DNA from: Arthrobacter sp. PM3
GTDB taxonomy: Bacteria; Actinomycetota; Actinomycetes; Actinomycetales; Micrococcaceae
Direction of reading: 5' to 3'
NCBI RefSeq assembly: GCF_003352915.1
Contig: NZ_CP022314.1
Location: forward strand, 1,490,633 to 1,554,632
DNA: 64,000 nucleotides
Shown: positions 38,467 to 47,454 of the stretch, one piece after another
Layout of the letters: each line of letters starts with the position of its first letter
Position numbering within the stretch: position 1 is the stretch's first letter
Notes under the pieces: generated by a model
Told to the model about the DNA's origin: nothing
The model's database searches: none
The model's input: the letters and a program-made list of their open reading frames with translations, nothing else
Position numbers and translations under genes: made by a program

Positions 38467-38705
38467 TTGGGGGACTCACTTCTCTCGACGTTTATTACTA
38501 GATTTGCGTGCGGAACCTGGGACCAAAGTTTTTGGACCGGCTCACGCTGTGCCTCAACGCCGGTGGATTCCCCGGGGGAACCCATGAGCTATCCCCGCGA
38601 CTGATCCATTTGGAGTTCCAAAGCGGACAGTTCTCAGGGGTATAACCCAAGTGTTGGCGTAAGCACCGAAGATCTAGAATACGCTAATTTCGCCTTCGGC
38701 CGCAA
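38467..38705 (-). promoter_or_regulatory. Promoter and long structured leader of rplU operon
   Basis: On the minus strand TTGCGG (38700-38705) and TATTCT (38676-38681) are 18 bases apart, giving a transcript with ~200 untranslated bases before rplU. Within it are a strong hairpin around 38570-38590 (GGGTTCCCC with GGGGAATCC) and a second, CCAAA/TTTGG. bL21 operons in other phyla are autoregulated through leader RNA; I do not recognise a described motif here. The rest of the 386-base gap (to 38852) is the thiD-tenA downstream region, where no strong terminator was seen. Confidence 0.5.
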
Positions 38706-38852
38706 ATGAGGCTGGTTCCGGCGGGTAGTCCGTGATAAGCACCACAATGTCCGGCTCAGTGGCCTTAAGCCCTGTGCCCTCTAACCTGTGGTGCCGCAAC
38801 GACTGCCGGAACCGTGCCCCACCATCGTACCGGCTGCGGGGCGCCGGCCGGG

Positions 38853-40475
38853 TCAGGCGTGGAGCCTCGGCGCGTCGAAGAACTGCACTTCATAGCGCGA
38901 GGACTGCCGGAACGCCAAGGCCATGGCCTCCCGTTCGCCGGCGGAGGCCCGCCGGGCCGCCGCGTCAGTGAACGCGATGGCCTGCCGGGTCGCGGCGGCG
39001 AAGTCCTCGTCGGCGTAGGTCCGCAGCCAGTCGGCGTAGGGGTGCGCCTCCGGGGCGCCCCCGGCCAGGAACTCCGCGTGCAGGGTGGCGCCGACCTCGG
39101 CGTAGAGCCAGAAGCACGGCAGGGCCGCCGCCACGAGCACCCCGTAGCTGCCGGACACAGACGCGGCCAGCAAGTGGTCCACGTAGGACTTCGTGACCGG
39201 TCCCAGTGCGGCCTGTGCGGGGCGGGTGCTGAGCCAGGAACGGTGCAGCTCGGACTCCACTTCGAGGCACGTCTGCGCAGAGCGGGCCCAGAACAGCTGC
39301 TCGGCCTCGGTCGGAGCGATCGCGGCGGCTCGGGCCAGGACCCGGGCGTAGCCATTGAGGTAGATGGCGTCCTGGGCCAGGTAGTAGGCGAACTCGTGCT
39401 CGGGCAGCGTGCCCTCGGCGAGTCCGCGGATGAAGTCCAGGGCGTAGATGGCGTCGAGGTCGGCTGAGGCCCCGGCACGCAGGGCCGCGGCGAACTCGCC
39501 CTCAGCCGGTCCCATGCTTGCTGCGCGGCCCTGCACGTGGTGGAAGTGATGGACCGGACCGTTCCCTGTGCCGACGTCCAGGACCGTGGCTTCGCGGAGC
39601 GCGCCGAGCAGCCACGGCTTGACCTCCCGCAGCGACTGCTCCCAGTCCCCCGTCCTGGCTTGCACCGTCGCCATGGCCGAGGACAGGGAGCATCCGGTGC
39701 CGTGGCTGTTGGTCGTGGCGATCCGCTCCCCCGGCACCACCACGGTCTCCTGGCCCAGCAGGCCCCCGGTGTTGACCAGCGCGTCCGGGCAGCCCTCCCC
39801 GGCCGGTGCGGCGCCGTCGTTGTGGTCGCCGTCGTCCTTGGTGCTGCCGGCGAGGTGCCCGCCCTTCACCAGCACCGTGGTGCCGGTCAGCGCAGCCAGG
39901 CGTTTGCCCTGGGCCAGGGCCTCGGCCCAGTCCCCCGCGACCGGTTCCTTGAGCAGGATGGCGAGTTCGGCAAGGTTCGGCGTGATGAGGTCCGCCAGCG
40001 GCAGGAGTGACTGCAGGGCCGCCTCGGCCGATTCCTGCAGGAGGCGGTCACCGCTGGTGGCAACCATCACCGGATCCAGGACCACGACGGCGGGGCGCAC
40101 CTTCTCCAGCCAGGTGCCCACGGCATCGATCACCGCGGCGTCGCCCAGCATGCCGATTTTGACCGCGTCGATGCCGATGTCATCGCTGATGGCGTCCAGC
40201 TGCGCGGTGAGGAACCCGGCCGGAGGTACATGCACGGCCCGCACGCCGCGCGTGTTCTGCGCCGTCAGGGCCGTGATGGCCGCCATGCCGTAGCCGCCGT
40301 GGGCCGCGATGCTCTTCAGGTCGGCCTGGATCCCGGCCCCGCCGGAAGGATCGGAGCCGGCGATGGCCAGCACGCGCGGAACGCGGACGGGCTCGGACGG
40401 CTGAAACCCTGGGCGAGGCCCGGACGACAGAGAATCAGCGGGCAAAAAACCGGACTGTTTCAAGGGTGAGGTCAT
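38853..40475 (-). CDS. thiD: Bifunctional HMP/HMP-P kinase (ThiD) and thiaminase II (TenA) fusion
   Basis: 540 residues. ThiD half (~30-300): VLAIAGSDPSGGAGIQADLK, ITALTAQNTRGV, VLDPVMVATSGDRLL, NSHGTGCSLSSA; phosphorylates hydroxymethylpyrimidine twice. TenA half (~325-540): AAALPCFWLYAEVG with its catalytic Cys, and HPYADWLRTYADEDF; hydrolyses degraded thiamine to recover the pyrimidine. The fusion therefore links salvage to reuse. Start at ATG 40475, nine bases after GAAGGG; an ATG at 40484 lies inside the riboswitch. Monocistronic, controlled by the TPP riboswitch. Confidence 0.95.
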   Translation of the reverse strand: MTSPLKQSGFLPADSLSSGPRPGFQPSEPVRVPRVLAIAGSDPSGGAGIQADLKSIAAHGGYGMAAITALTAQNTRGVRAVHVPPAGFLTAQLDAISDDIGIDAVKIGMLGDAAVIDAVGTWLEKVRPAVVVLDPVMVATSGDRLLQESAEAALQSLLPLADLITPNLAELAILLKEPVAGDWAEALAQGKRLAALTGTTVLVKGGHLAGSTKDDGDHNDGAAPAGEGCPDALVNTGGLLGQETVVVPGERIATTNSHGTGCSLSSAMATVQARTGDWEQSLREVKPWLLGALREATVLDVGTGNGPVHHFHHVQGRAASMGPAEGEFAAALRAGASADLDAIYALDFIRGLAEGTLPEHEFAYYLAQDAIYLNGYARVLARAAAIAPTEAEQLFWARSAQTCLEVESELHRSWLSTRPAQAALGPVTKSYVDHLLAASVSGSYGVLVAAALPCFWLYAEVGATLHAEFLAGGAPEAHPYADWLRTYADEDFAAATRQAIAFTDAAARRASAGEREAMALAFRQSSRYEVQFFDAPRLHA

Positions 40476-40479
40476 GTCA

Positions 40480-40558
40480 GACATCCCTTCGCCGGTGCTA
40501 ACCGGACAGGTTCAACGGGTCTGGATCTCAGCCGGCCGAATGCGCGGCACCCCGTGTC
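40480..40558 (-). promoter_or_regulatory. TPP (THI-box) riboswitch
   Basis: On the minus strand: GACA opening P1, GGGGTGCC, the pyrimidine-sensing core CTGAGATC, ACCCGTTGAACCTG, CCGGTTAGCACCGG, then GCGAAGGGA and TGTC closing P1. This is the standard order of the thiamine-pyrophosphate aptamer. The ribosome site GAAGGG (40485-40490) is part of the aptamer's 3' strand, so TPP binding should hide it and stop translation, as is usual in high-GC Gram-positives. Confidence 0.95.
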
Positions 40559-40678
40559 AGGGTTCCAGCCTAACCGCTGACCCGGGCCGGGCCAGTTAAC
40601 GGCAGGACGGGCCCGGGCCGGAGCGGACGTATTGTTACGCCTGCTCCGGCCCGGGCCCGCCGGGTCAGTGCTGAGGTT

Positions 40679-43600
40679 TTACAGCTCCGATGCCGGGACG
40701 CCGACGCCGAGGATGATCGGCTCGCTGCCGGCCGGGACAACCGGCCGGGCCGCGGGCGCCTTCGCCTCGTGGACCGAGCCGGCCGCAGCATGCCCGGTTG
40801 CCTCGTGGTGCTCCACCGAGGTCTCGTTGGCTGCGCCCTGGGCGCGGCTGGCGCTCCGGTTGCGGCGGCCGCGGCGGGCACGCGGTGCCGTGGTTTCCGC
40901 AGCACGCGCTGCCGGCGCGGCCTCGTCCTGCTTGGCAGCCTCGGGTTCGTCCTGCTTGGCTGCCTCGGCCTCGCCCAGGTTGGCGAAGGCTTCGGTCAGC
41001 AGATCCAGGCTCAGCGCCGGGGCCGGGGTGTCGTCGGCGTGCTCAACAAATGGCAGCGCAACCTGCTCACCGCCGAAGGTCAGCACGGCGGCAGGCCGGG
41101 CGGGGGCTTCACCGGGAGCTTCGCCAGATGCTTCCCCGGCGGCGGCTTCAACCTCGGCGAGCTTCCTGACGGCGTCGACGGCGGCCTGGCGGGCCCCCGC
41201 TTCGCTGGCCGCGGCAGCTTCCCCGTCGTGCAGGTGGGCGGCGTGGGCCGCGGCGGCGACCTTCGCCAGCGCGGCGCGGGTGGCTTCGGCCTTGGCGTGG
41301 CTTTCGGCCTCGGTCGGCTCGGGGTGGGCGGCGGCCGGTGCGGACGGAGCGGACTCCGGGCCCTGGCCCCGGCCGCGGCGGCGGCTCTTGCGCTCGGTGC
41401 GGGCGGCAGGCTGGGCCTCGGTCCGCGGGACGTAGTGCTCCGCCGCGACCGTGTTGGCGCGCCGGTGCTCGACCGGTTCGTCGTGGGTGACGACGCCGCG
41501 TCCGGCGCAGGCTTCACACTGTTCGCCGAAGACTTCCAGCAGCCCGGTGCCCATCCGTTTGCGGGTCATCTGCACGAGGCCCAGCGAAGTCACCTCGGCC
41601 ACCTGGTGCTTGGTCCGGTCCCGGCCCAGGCATTCCACCAGGCGGCGGAGCACGAGGTCGCGGTTGGATTCGAGCACCATGTCGATGAAGTCGATCACGA
41701 TGATGCCGCCGATGTCGCGCAGGCGCAGCTGCCGGACGACTTCCTCGGCCGCTTCGAGGTTGTTCTTGGTGACAGTTTCCTCAAGGTTGCCGCCGGAGCC
41801 GGTGAACTTGCCGGTGTTGACGTCCACCACGGTCATGGCTTCGGTACGGTCGATCACCAGGGAACCGCCCGAGGGCAGGAAGACCTTGCGGTCCAGCGCC
41901 TTGTGAATCTGCTCGTCGATGCGCCAGGCCGCGAAGATGTCCGTGTCCTTGGTCCACTTCTCGAGCCGGCCCACCAGGTCCGGTGCCACGTAGGTCACGT
42001 AGGCCTCGATGGTGTCCCAGGCCTCCTCGCCGGAGACAATCAGCTTGGAGAAGTCCTCGTTGAAGACGTCACGGACCACCTTGATGGTCAGGTCAGGCTC
42101 GCCGTAGAGGAGCTCGGGGGCCAGGATCTTCGAGGACGTCGACTGGTTCTCGATGCCTTCCCACTGTGCGCGGAGGCGGTTGATGTCGTGCGTCAGTTCT
42201 TCCTCGGACGCGCCCTCGGCCGCGGTGCGGACAATGACGCCCGCGTCCTCGGGCAGGCGGTCTTTGAGGATCCGCTTGAGGCGGTTGCGTTCGACGTCGG
42301 GCAACTTGCGGGAGATGCCGGTCATGGAGCCGCCGGGCACGTACACCAGGTAGCGGCCCGGCAGCGAGATCTGGCTGGTGAGCCGGGCGCCCTTGTGGCC
42401 GACCGGGTCCTTGGTGACCTGGACCAGGACGGAGTCGCCGGACTTGAGCGCGTTCTCGATCCGCCGCTGCTTGCCCTCGAGGTTGACGGCGTCCCAGTTG
42501 ACTTCGCCGGCGTACAGGACGGCGTTGCGGCCGCGTCCGATGTCCACGAATGCAGCTTCCATGGAGGGCAGCACATTCTGGACCTTGCCCAGGTAGACGT
42601 TGCCGATCAGGGAGTCCTGCTGGGTCTTGGACACGAAGTGCTCGGCCAGGACGCCGTCTTCGAGGACGCCGATCTGGATTCTGTCGTCGCGCTGGCGGAC
42701 GATCATCTGCCGGTCCACGGATTCGCGGCGGGCCAGGAACTCGGCCTCCGTGATGACGGTGCGGCGGCGGCCTGTGTCGCGGGATTCGCGGCGGCGCTGC
42801 TTCTTGGCCTCGAGCCGGGTGGAACCCTTGACCGAGGTGACCCGGTTGCTGGCCGGGGCTTCGCTGATCGCGCGGGGCGCACGCACCCGGGTGACCGTGT
42901 TGGGCGGATCGTCGTCCCCGCCGCCGGTCAGTTCCAGGTCCTGGTCGCCGCGGCGGCGGCGACGACGGCGGCGCGAGGTCACCCCGTCCTCGAGCGCCAC
43001 GTCCTGGCCTTCGTCGCCTTCTTCGTCGGTGCCTTCACCTTCGGTGCCGGACTCGGCGGCGGTACGACTGCGACCGCGCCGGCCGCGGCTGCGGCGGCGA
43101 CGGCGGCTGCCGGCGTCCTCGTCCTCGTCGGCTTCCTCTTCTTCGGTTTCGGCGGCCGCCGGGGCCGGGCGCACCACAGTGCTGAGGTCGGGGGCCTGGA
43201 AGATCACGGACGTCAGCGCACCAGGCTCCAGGAACAGCGACGAGGCCGGGCGTTCCGTCGGTTCCTCGGACCGCGCCTCGGCGGCCGCCGGCTCGGCGGG
43301 AGCTTCGGCGGGGGCTTCTTCAGCGGCGGCCGCCGCGGCGGGGGCGGTCTCCACGGGTGCCGCTTCGGCCGGAGCTTCAGCGGGCGCTGCTGCGCTTGCC
43401 TCGGCTGTGGCGGCTTCGGCCGGGGCCTCCCCTGCGGGGGCCGCTGCGGGTGTCTCTGCCGCCGCTTCGGCTTTGGGGGCGGCCTTGGCCCGGGTGGCCC
43501 GGCGCCGGACCGGCTTCTCGGCGACGGCAGGCTCGGCGGCTGCAGGGGCAACCTCGGCTGCACCGGCGGGAACGCCGGCGTCGGCTTCCTCGGCGAACGC

Positions 43601-43942
43601 AGGCAGTGGTTCCGGCGCGGTCACCGGCTTGCGGGCACGGGTGCGCCGTGCCGGCGCCTTGGCCTTGCTCTCTGGGGCAGCAGCGCTTTCAGGGGCGGCA
43701 TCAGTCGTTCCGGCCGCTTCCGAAGCGGGGAGGGGCTCATCCGACTCAGCAGCGGCTGCCAGGGCCGCCGCCTCAGCGACGGCCTCCGCGGCCGCCGCGG
43801 CGTCCACCTTTGCGACGGGCGCCTTGCGCCGGGTCCGGACCGCCCTCTTCGGCGCTGCCGGAGCCTCGGTTTCGGCCGTTTCAGCATTTTCCCCGGCAAC
43901 TGCTCGTTCTTCGTTACCGGCTACAACCTGGTCATTATCCAT
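40679..43942 (-). CDS. rne: Ribonuclease E/G family endoribonuclease
   Basis: 1087 residues from the ATG at 43942 (AGGAG 11 bases upstream; GTG at 43954 is the alternative). Single-strand endonuclease in mRNA decay and rRNA maturation. The catalytic block is ~residues 400-815: S1-like segment (GNVYLGKVQNVLPSMEAAFV), DNase-I-like segment (GGSLVIDRTEAMTVVDVNTG) and Zn-link (CEACAGRG). Unusually for the enteric enzyme but normal in actinobacteria, a long Ala/Glu/Pro low-complexity tail comes before the catalytic part (~400 residues, with SRGRRGRSR-type basic patches) and another of ~270 residues follows. Tails likely bind RNA or partner proteins. Confidence 0.95.
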   Translation of the reverse strand: MDNDQVVAGNEERAVAGENAETAETEAPAAPKRAVRTRRKAPVAKVDAAAAAEAVAEAAALAAAAESDEPLPASEAAGTTDAAPESAAAPESKAKAPARRTRARKPVTAPEPLPAFAEEADAGVPAGAAEVAPAAAEPAVAEKPVRRRATRAKAAPKAEAAAETPAAAPAGEAPAEAATAEASAAAPAEAPAEAAPVETAPAAAAAAEEAPAEAPAEPAAAEARSEEPTERPASSLFLEPGALTSVIFQAPDLSTVVRPAPAAAETEEEEADEDEDAGSRRRRRSRGRRGRSRTAAESGTEGEGTDEEGDEGQDVALEDGVTSRRRRRRRRGDQDLELTGGGDDDPPNTVTRVRAPRAISEAPASNRVTSVKGSTRLEAKKQRRRESRDTGRRRTVITEAEFLARRESVDRQMIVRQRDDRIQIGVLEDGVLAEHFVSKTQQDSLIGNVYLGKVQNVLPSMEAAFVDIGRGRNAVLYAGEVNWDAVNLEGKQRRIENALKSGDSVLVQVTKDPVGHKGARLTSQISLPGRYLVYVPGGSMTGISRKLPDVERNRLKRILKDRLPEDAGVIVRTAAEGASEEELTHDINRLRAQWEGIENQSTSSKILAPELLYGEPDLTIKVVRDVFNEDFSKLIVSGEEAWDTIEAYVTYVAPDLVGRLEKWTKDTDIFAAWRIDEQIHKALDRKVFLPSGGSLVIDRTEAMTVVDVNTGKFTGSGGNLEETVTKNNLEAAEEVVRQLRLRDIGGIIVIDFIDMVLESNRDLVLRRLVECLGRDRTKHQVAEVTSLGLVQMTRKRMGTGLLEVFGEQCEACAGRGVVTHDEPVEHRRANTVAAEHYVPRTEAQPAARTERKSRRRGRGQGPESAPSAPAAAHPEPTEAESHAKAEATRAALAKVAAAAHAAHLHDGEAAAASEAGARQAAVDAVRKLAEVEAAAGEASGEAPGEAPARPAAVLTFGGEQVALPFVEHADDTPAPALSLDLLTEAFANLGEAEAAKQDEPEAAKQDEAAPAARAAETTAPRARRGRRNRSASRAQGAANETSVEHHEATGHAAAGSVHEAKAPAARPVVPAGSEPIILGVGVPASEL

Positions 43943-44419
43943 ATGTGGCGACACTCCTGCCCCTGATGCGCCGCCACATCCGGCGCCCGTTGGGGCAAAT
44001 ATGCGTCAACACCCGCGGGCATTGACAGAAGTCAATTGGGTACCCTCAGGTTCGCACCGACAGTGGGGTGCGGCAGCCCTGGAGGGCCGGCGAGATTGTT
44101 GTGGAACCCGTTGACCCAAACGTCACAACCAGGTGCCGTCCAATGGCATTGCGGGACAGCCGGAACCATGAGGATCCGCAGCTCCCTGCTCATCATTGGC
44201 GGTCTTGAAACAAAATCGCCGGACCGGAATCCGGATGTGGATCGGGTTCCAGCCACGATCATTGTCTCACAGGAGCCGTCAAAGCTGGCGTAGGCCGGGC
44301 TGGAAGTGCGCCGGCGGCTACGTTACGAGGTGGCCGGTACTCTGCGGTTCCGTCCAGTCTGCGGCGTTACAATCAGGCCAGAAGCACACGGTCAAAACGA
44401 TCAAAAGGACACACATTCC
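43943..44419. other. Gene-free region between rne and the VKOR gene (with probable plus-strand -10)
   Basis: 477 bases separating divergent genes. A good -10 element TACAAT (44368-44373) lies 46 bases before the plus-strand start, without a clear -35. A short perfect inverted repeat (ATTGAC/GTCAAT, 44021-44036) lies near the rne side, and TTGACG occurs at ~44005 on the minus strand, but the rne promoter is not resolved. Short open frames here overlap on both strands and lack ribosome sites; I do not call them. Confidence 0.45.
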
Positions 44420-45091
44420 ATGCCCGAGATTTCCAGCACGTCCGGCGACGCGACCGTGCATCTTCCGGACGCCGGCACGGCCTCCGCGGACCGTCCCCTT
44501 CCCGCGATGACCCGTGACCGCCCGTTCGCCTGGCTACTGCTGATCACCGGCGTGGTCGGCTGGCTCGCCTCCGGCGCCCTGGTCCTGGAGAAACTGGAAG
44601 TCCTGAAGAACCCGAACCACGTCACGATCTGCGATGTGAATCCGTGGATTTCCTGCGGCCAGGTGATGCAGACGCCGCAAAGTTCCGTGTTCGGATTCCC
44701 GAACATGTTCATCGGCATCGTCGCGTTCGCGGTGATCATCACCACAGCCATGGGCCTGCTGGCCGGCGCCAAATTCTCCCGCTGGTACTGGCTGGGGCTT
44801 CAGACGGGCGTCACGCTGGGCTTCGTCTTCGTCGTCTGGCTGTGGTCCCAGGCTCTCTATTCCATCCACATCCTCTGCCCGTTCTGCATGATCGTCTGGG
44901 CCGCCATGATCCCGCTGTTCGTCTGGGTGACGGTCCGCAACATCACCCACGGCGTGATCGCGCTTCCCGCGGGACCCACCAAGGTCCTGGGCGACTCCGG
45001 CTGGATCATCGTCGCCCTGCTGTACGTGGGCGTCATCGCCTCGATCTTCTTCGCCTTCATCCAGGTCTTCATCGGGACGTCCGGCTACTAA
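44420..45091 (+). CDS. Vitamin K epoxide reductase (VKOR) family membrane protein
   Basis: 223 residues from the ATG at 44420 (AAAAGGAC upstream). About five transmembrane helices. Both redox pairs of the family are present: the loop cysteines in VTICDVNPWISCGQV and the quinone-side CxxC in ILCPFC; the Ser/Gly residues of QSSVFGFPN also fit. Bacterial VKOR passes electrons from a periplasmic DsbA to quinone, replacing DsbB to make disulfides in secreted proteins. The usual fused or neighbouring thioredoxin-like partner is absent here. Single gene between ndk and rne, ended by a strong terminator. Confidence 0.92.
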   Translation: MPEISSTSGDATVHLPDAGTASADRPLPAMTRDRPFAWLLLITGVVGWLASGALVLEKLEVLKNPNHVTICDVNPWISCGQVMQTPQSSVFGFPNMFIGIVAFAVIITTAMGLLAGAKFSRWYWLGLQTGVTLGFVFVVWLWSQALYSIHILCPFCMIVWAAMIPLFVWVTVRNITHGVIALPAGPTKVLGDSGWIIVALLYVGVIASIFFAFIQVFIGTSGY

Positions 45092-45107
45092 AAGCAGCAC
45101 CTACGCG

Positions 45108-45153
45108 AAAAGCCGGGGCTGGTGTTCGGAATCGAACACCAGCCCCGGCTTTT
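45108..45153. terminator. Strong bidirectional terminator (VKOR gene / ndk)
   Basis: Perfect 18-bp G/C-rich stem (45111-45128 with 45133-45150), GAAT loop, flanked by AAA on one side and six T on the other, giving a T-tract on both strands. Lies between converging genes. Confidence 0.93.
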
Positions 45154-45181
45154 TTGCGCCGCCACCGCGGCCGGCGGAACC

Positions 45182-45595
45182 TTAGAACCAGATCTTGATC
45201 TCACGCTCGGCGGATTCCGCTGAATCCGAGCCGTGGACCAGGTTCTGCTGCACGGCCAGGCCCCAGTCGCGGCCGAAGTCGCCGCGGATGGTGCCGGGTG
45301 CCGCCGTCGTCGGGTCCGTGGTGCCGGCGAGGGAGCGGAAGCCCTCGATCACGCGGTGGCCTTCGAAGATCGCGGCGACCACCGGGCCGCTGAGCATGAA
45401 CTCAACCAGCGGCTCGTAGAACGGCTTGCCGACGTGCTCCTCGTAGTGCTGCTCCAGCAGTTCGCGGCTCGCGTCGACTTTTTTGAGCTCGGCCAGGGTG
45501 TAGCCCTTGGCTTCGATCCGGGCCAGGATGGCGCCGGAGAGGTTGCGGGCGACGCCGTCGGGCTTGATCAGGACGAGGGTGCGCTCAATGCTCAC
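45182..45595 (-). CDS. ndk: Nucleoside diphosphate kinase
   Basis: 137 residues from GTG 45595 (TTGGAG upstream), the normal NDK length. Equalises NTP/NDP pools using a phospho-histidine; the active-site His is in [18 protein letters not shown], and [14 protein letters not shown] is the N-terminal signature. Last gene of ileS-folC-DUF4233-ndk. Confidence 0.97.
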   Translation of the reverse strand: MSIERTLVLIKPDGVARNLSGAILARIEAKGYTLAELKKVDASRELLEQHYEEHVGKPFYEPLVEFMLSGPVVAAIFEGHRVIEGFRSLAGTTDPTTAAPGTIRGDFGRDWGLAVQQNLVHGSDSAESAEREIKIWF

Positions 45596-45633
45596 AGCTG
45601 CTCCAATGTGTTGGGGTGGGGTTCGGACTAAGT

Positions 45634-46077
45634 CTAGTTGGTCTGCTCTTCGGGGTGGGCGGCTTCCCATTCGGCCTGCTCGCGCTCCCGCTGGGCGGCT
45701 TCCCGGTCAATCCGGATCCCGGTGCGGATGCCGTACCACCAGGCCACGGCGAAGAGGCCGCCGACCACATACATGGCGGGTTCCACGAGGCCGGCAAGGA
45801 TCAGGACGAGCTGCAGGACCCAGCCGAGGGCCACCCCCCACGGTTTCGTGAGCACCGCGCAGGTGAAGATGTACAGCAGGCACAGGCCGATCCCCACGGG
45901 GAAGACGACGGTGGCCGGAATCTCGTTCCGGTGCAGCCCGAAGACGGCCAGCATCCCGAAGAGGACCACGAATGCTTCCAGCAGCAGGACCGTGGAGGCG
46001 AACAGGACCTTGGTGGAGCGCCGCTTTTTGGGCATGCCCGGGCGCCATTCGCGCTGGGCTTTGGTCAGTTTGGCCAT
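45634..46077 (-). CDS. DUF4233 family membrane protein
   Basis: 147 residues with four predicted transmembrane helices (e.g. [35 protein letters not shown]), a basic N-terminus and a Glu/Ala/Arg-rich cytoplasmic C-tail. Position directly after folC (three bases) and before ndk is the place where actinobacteria carry DUF4233. Co-transcribed; its role is unknown. Confidence 0.85.
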   Translation of the reverse strand: MAKLTKAQREWRPGMPKKRRSTKVLFASTVLLLEAFVVLFGMLAVFGLHRNEIPATVVFPVGIGLCLLYIFTCAVLTKPWGVALGWVLQLVLILAGLVEPAMYVVGGLFAVAWWYGIRTGIRIDREAAQREREQAEWEAAHPEEQTN

Positions 46078-46080
46078 CGT

Positions 46081-47451
46081 TTACGAGTCCGCCTTTCCGA
46101 GCAGGATCCGGGCATCGGCGACAAGTGTGATCGAACCGGTCACGAGGACCCCGCCGGCGGGCTCGTTGTCGGCGTCGGCGCGTTCCACGGCCCATTCGAG
46201 GGCGTCGTCGAGTTTTTCGGCCACGTGGATGTTTTCCTCGCCGAACCCGAGATCGAGGGCGATCTCGGCGAGCTCCTCGGCCGGCACGGCCCGGGGCGAG
46301 TTGGACTGGGTGAAGCAGTATTCGGTGGCGAGTGCGCCCAGGGACTCCTTGAGCTGGCGGAGGATCTCCTCGGCGTCCTTTTCCTTCAGGACGCCCACCA
46401 CCACCACGAGCTTGGTGAAGTTGAACGCCTCGTGGATGGCTTCGGCGGAAACCCTGATGCCCGCGGGGTTGTGGGCGGCGTCCACCAGGATCGTCGGTGA
46501 GTTGCGGACCACCTCGAGCCGGCCCGGGGACGTGACGGTGGCGAAGGCCTCCTGCAGGATTTCAGTGTCGATCGCCTTTTCACCGCCGAAGAACGCTTCG
46601 AGCGCGGCAATCGCGACGGCGGCGTTCTCGGCCTGGTGCGCGCCGTGCAGCGGCACCAGCAGGTCCTCGTAGCGGCCGGCGAGGCCCTGGATGGTGACCA
46701 TCTGGCCGCCGACGGCGACCGTGCGGGACTCCACGCCGAACTCCACGCCCTCGAAGCGGAACGGCACGTTGACTTCCCGGGCCTTCTCGAGCAGGACCTG
46801 GGCCGCGTCCACCGGCTGCGCCGCGCTGACCAGGAAGCCGCCGGGCTTGATGATGCCGGCCTTCTCGTAGGCGATGTCCCCGGTGGTGTCGCCCAGGAGC
46901 TCCGTGTGGTCCAGGGAGATCGGCGTGACCACGGAGACCTGGCCGTCGCCGACGTTTGTGGCGTCGGTGATGCCGCCCAGGCCCACTTCGATCACGGCGA
47001 CGTTGACCGGCTGGTCCGCGAAGATCGCGAAGCCCAGGATGGTCAGGCACTCGAAGTAGGTCAGGCGCGGCTGGCCCTCAGCTTCGAGTTCACTGTCCAC
47101 GATCTGCAGGTACGGCCGGATCTCGTCCCAGATGCGCACGAAAGTCTCATCCGGCACCGGCGCGCCGTCGATACTGATCCGTTCGGTGACCTTGGACAGG
47201 TGCGGGCTTGTGTAGCGGCCGGTGCTCAGGCCGTGGGCGCGCAGCCCGGCCTCGATCATCCGGGCCGTGGAGGTTTTGCCGTTGGTGCCGGTGACGTGGA
47301 TGATCGGGAACGCCTTGTTCGGCTCCCCCAGGATCTCCATCGCGCGGAACAGCGGGGCAAGCCGCGGTTCCATCTTGTTTTCCGGCGCCCGGCCCAGGAG
47401 TTCGGCGTAGACGCTTTCCACGGAGAATTCGTCGGTCGGTTCGAATGACAT
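46081..47451 (-). CDS. folC: Dihydrofolate synthase / folylpolyglutamate synthase
   Basis: 456 residues, full length. ATP-dependent addition of glutamate to dihydropteroate and folates; a Mur-ligase-like enzyme. P-loop HVTGTNGKTSTARMI, the SPHLSKVTERI segment, the carbamylated-Lys region and AAHNPAGI of the C-terminal domain are present. It begins three bases after the ileS stop and likely depends on the same T-box-controlled transcript. Provides polyglutamylated folate used by MetF/MetE. Confidence 0.95.
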   Translation of the reverse strand: MSFEPTDEFSVESVYAELLGRAPENKMEPRLAPLFRAMEILGEPNKAFPIIHVTGTNGKTSTARMIEAGLRAHGLSTGRYTSPHLSKVTERISIDGAPVPDETFVRIWDEIRPYLQIVDSELEAEGQPRLTYFECLTILGFAIFADQPVNVAVIEVGLGGITDATNVGDGQVSVVTPISLDHTELLGDTTGDIAYEKAGIIKPGGFLVSAAQPVDAAQVLLEKAREVNVPFRFEGVEFGVESRTVAVGGQMVTIQGLAGRYEDLLVPLHGAHQAENAAVAIAALEAFFGGEKAIDTEILQEAFATVTSPGRLEVVRNSPTILVDAAHNPAGIRVSAEAIHEAFNFTKLVVVVGVLKEKDAEEILRQLKESLGALATEYCFTQSNSPRAVPAEELAEIALDLGFGEENIHVAEKLDDALEWAVERADADNEPAGGVLVTGSITLVADARILLGKADS

Positions 47452-47454
47452 GGT

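Noticed and set aside
44032..44293. Overlapping short frames on both strands between rne and the VKOR gene
   Set aside because: Neither has a ribosome site, coding-type third positions or recognisable motifs; the region is more likely regulatory.
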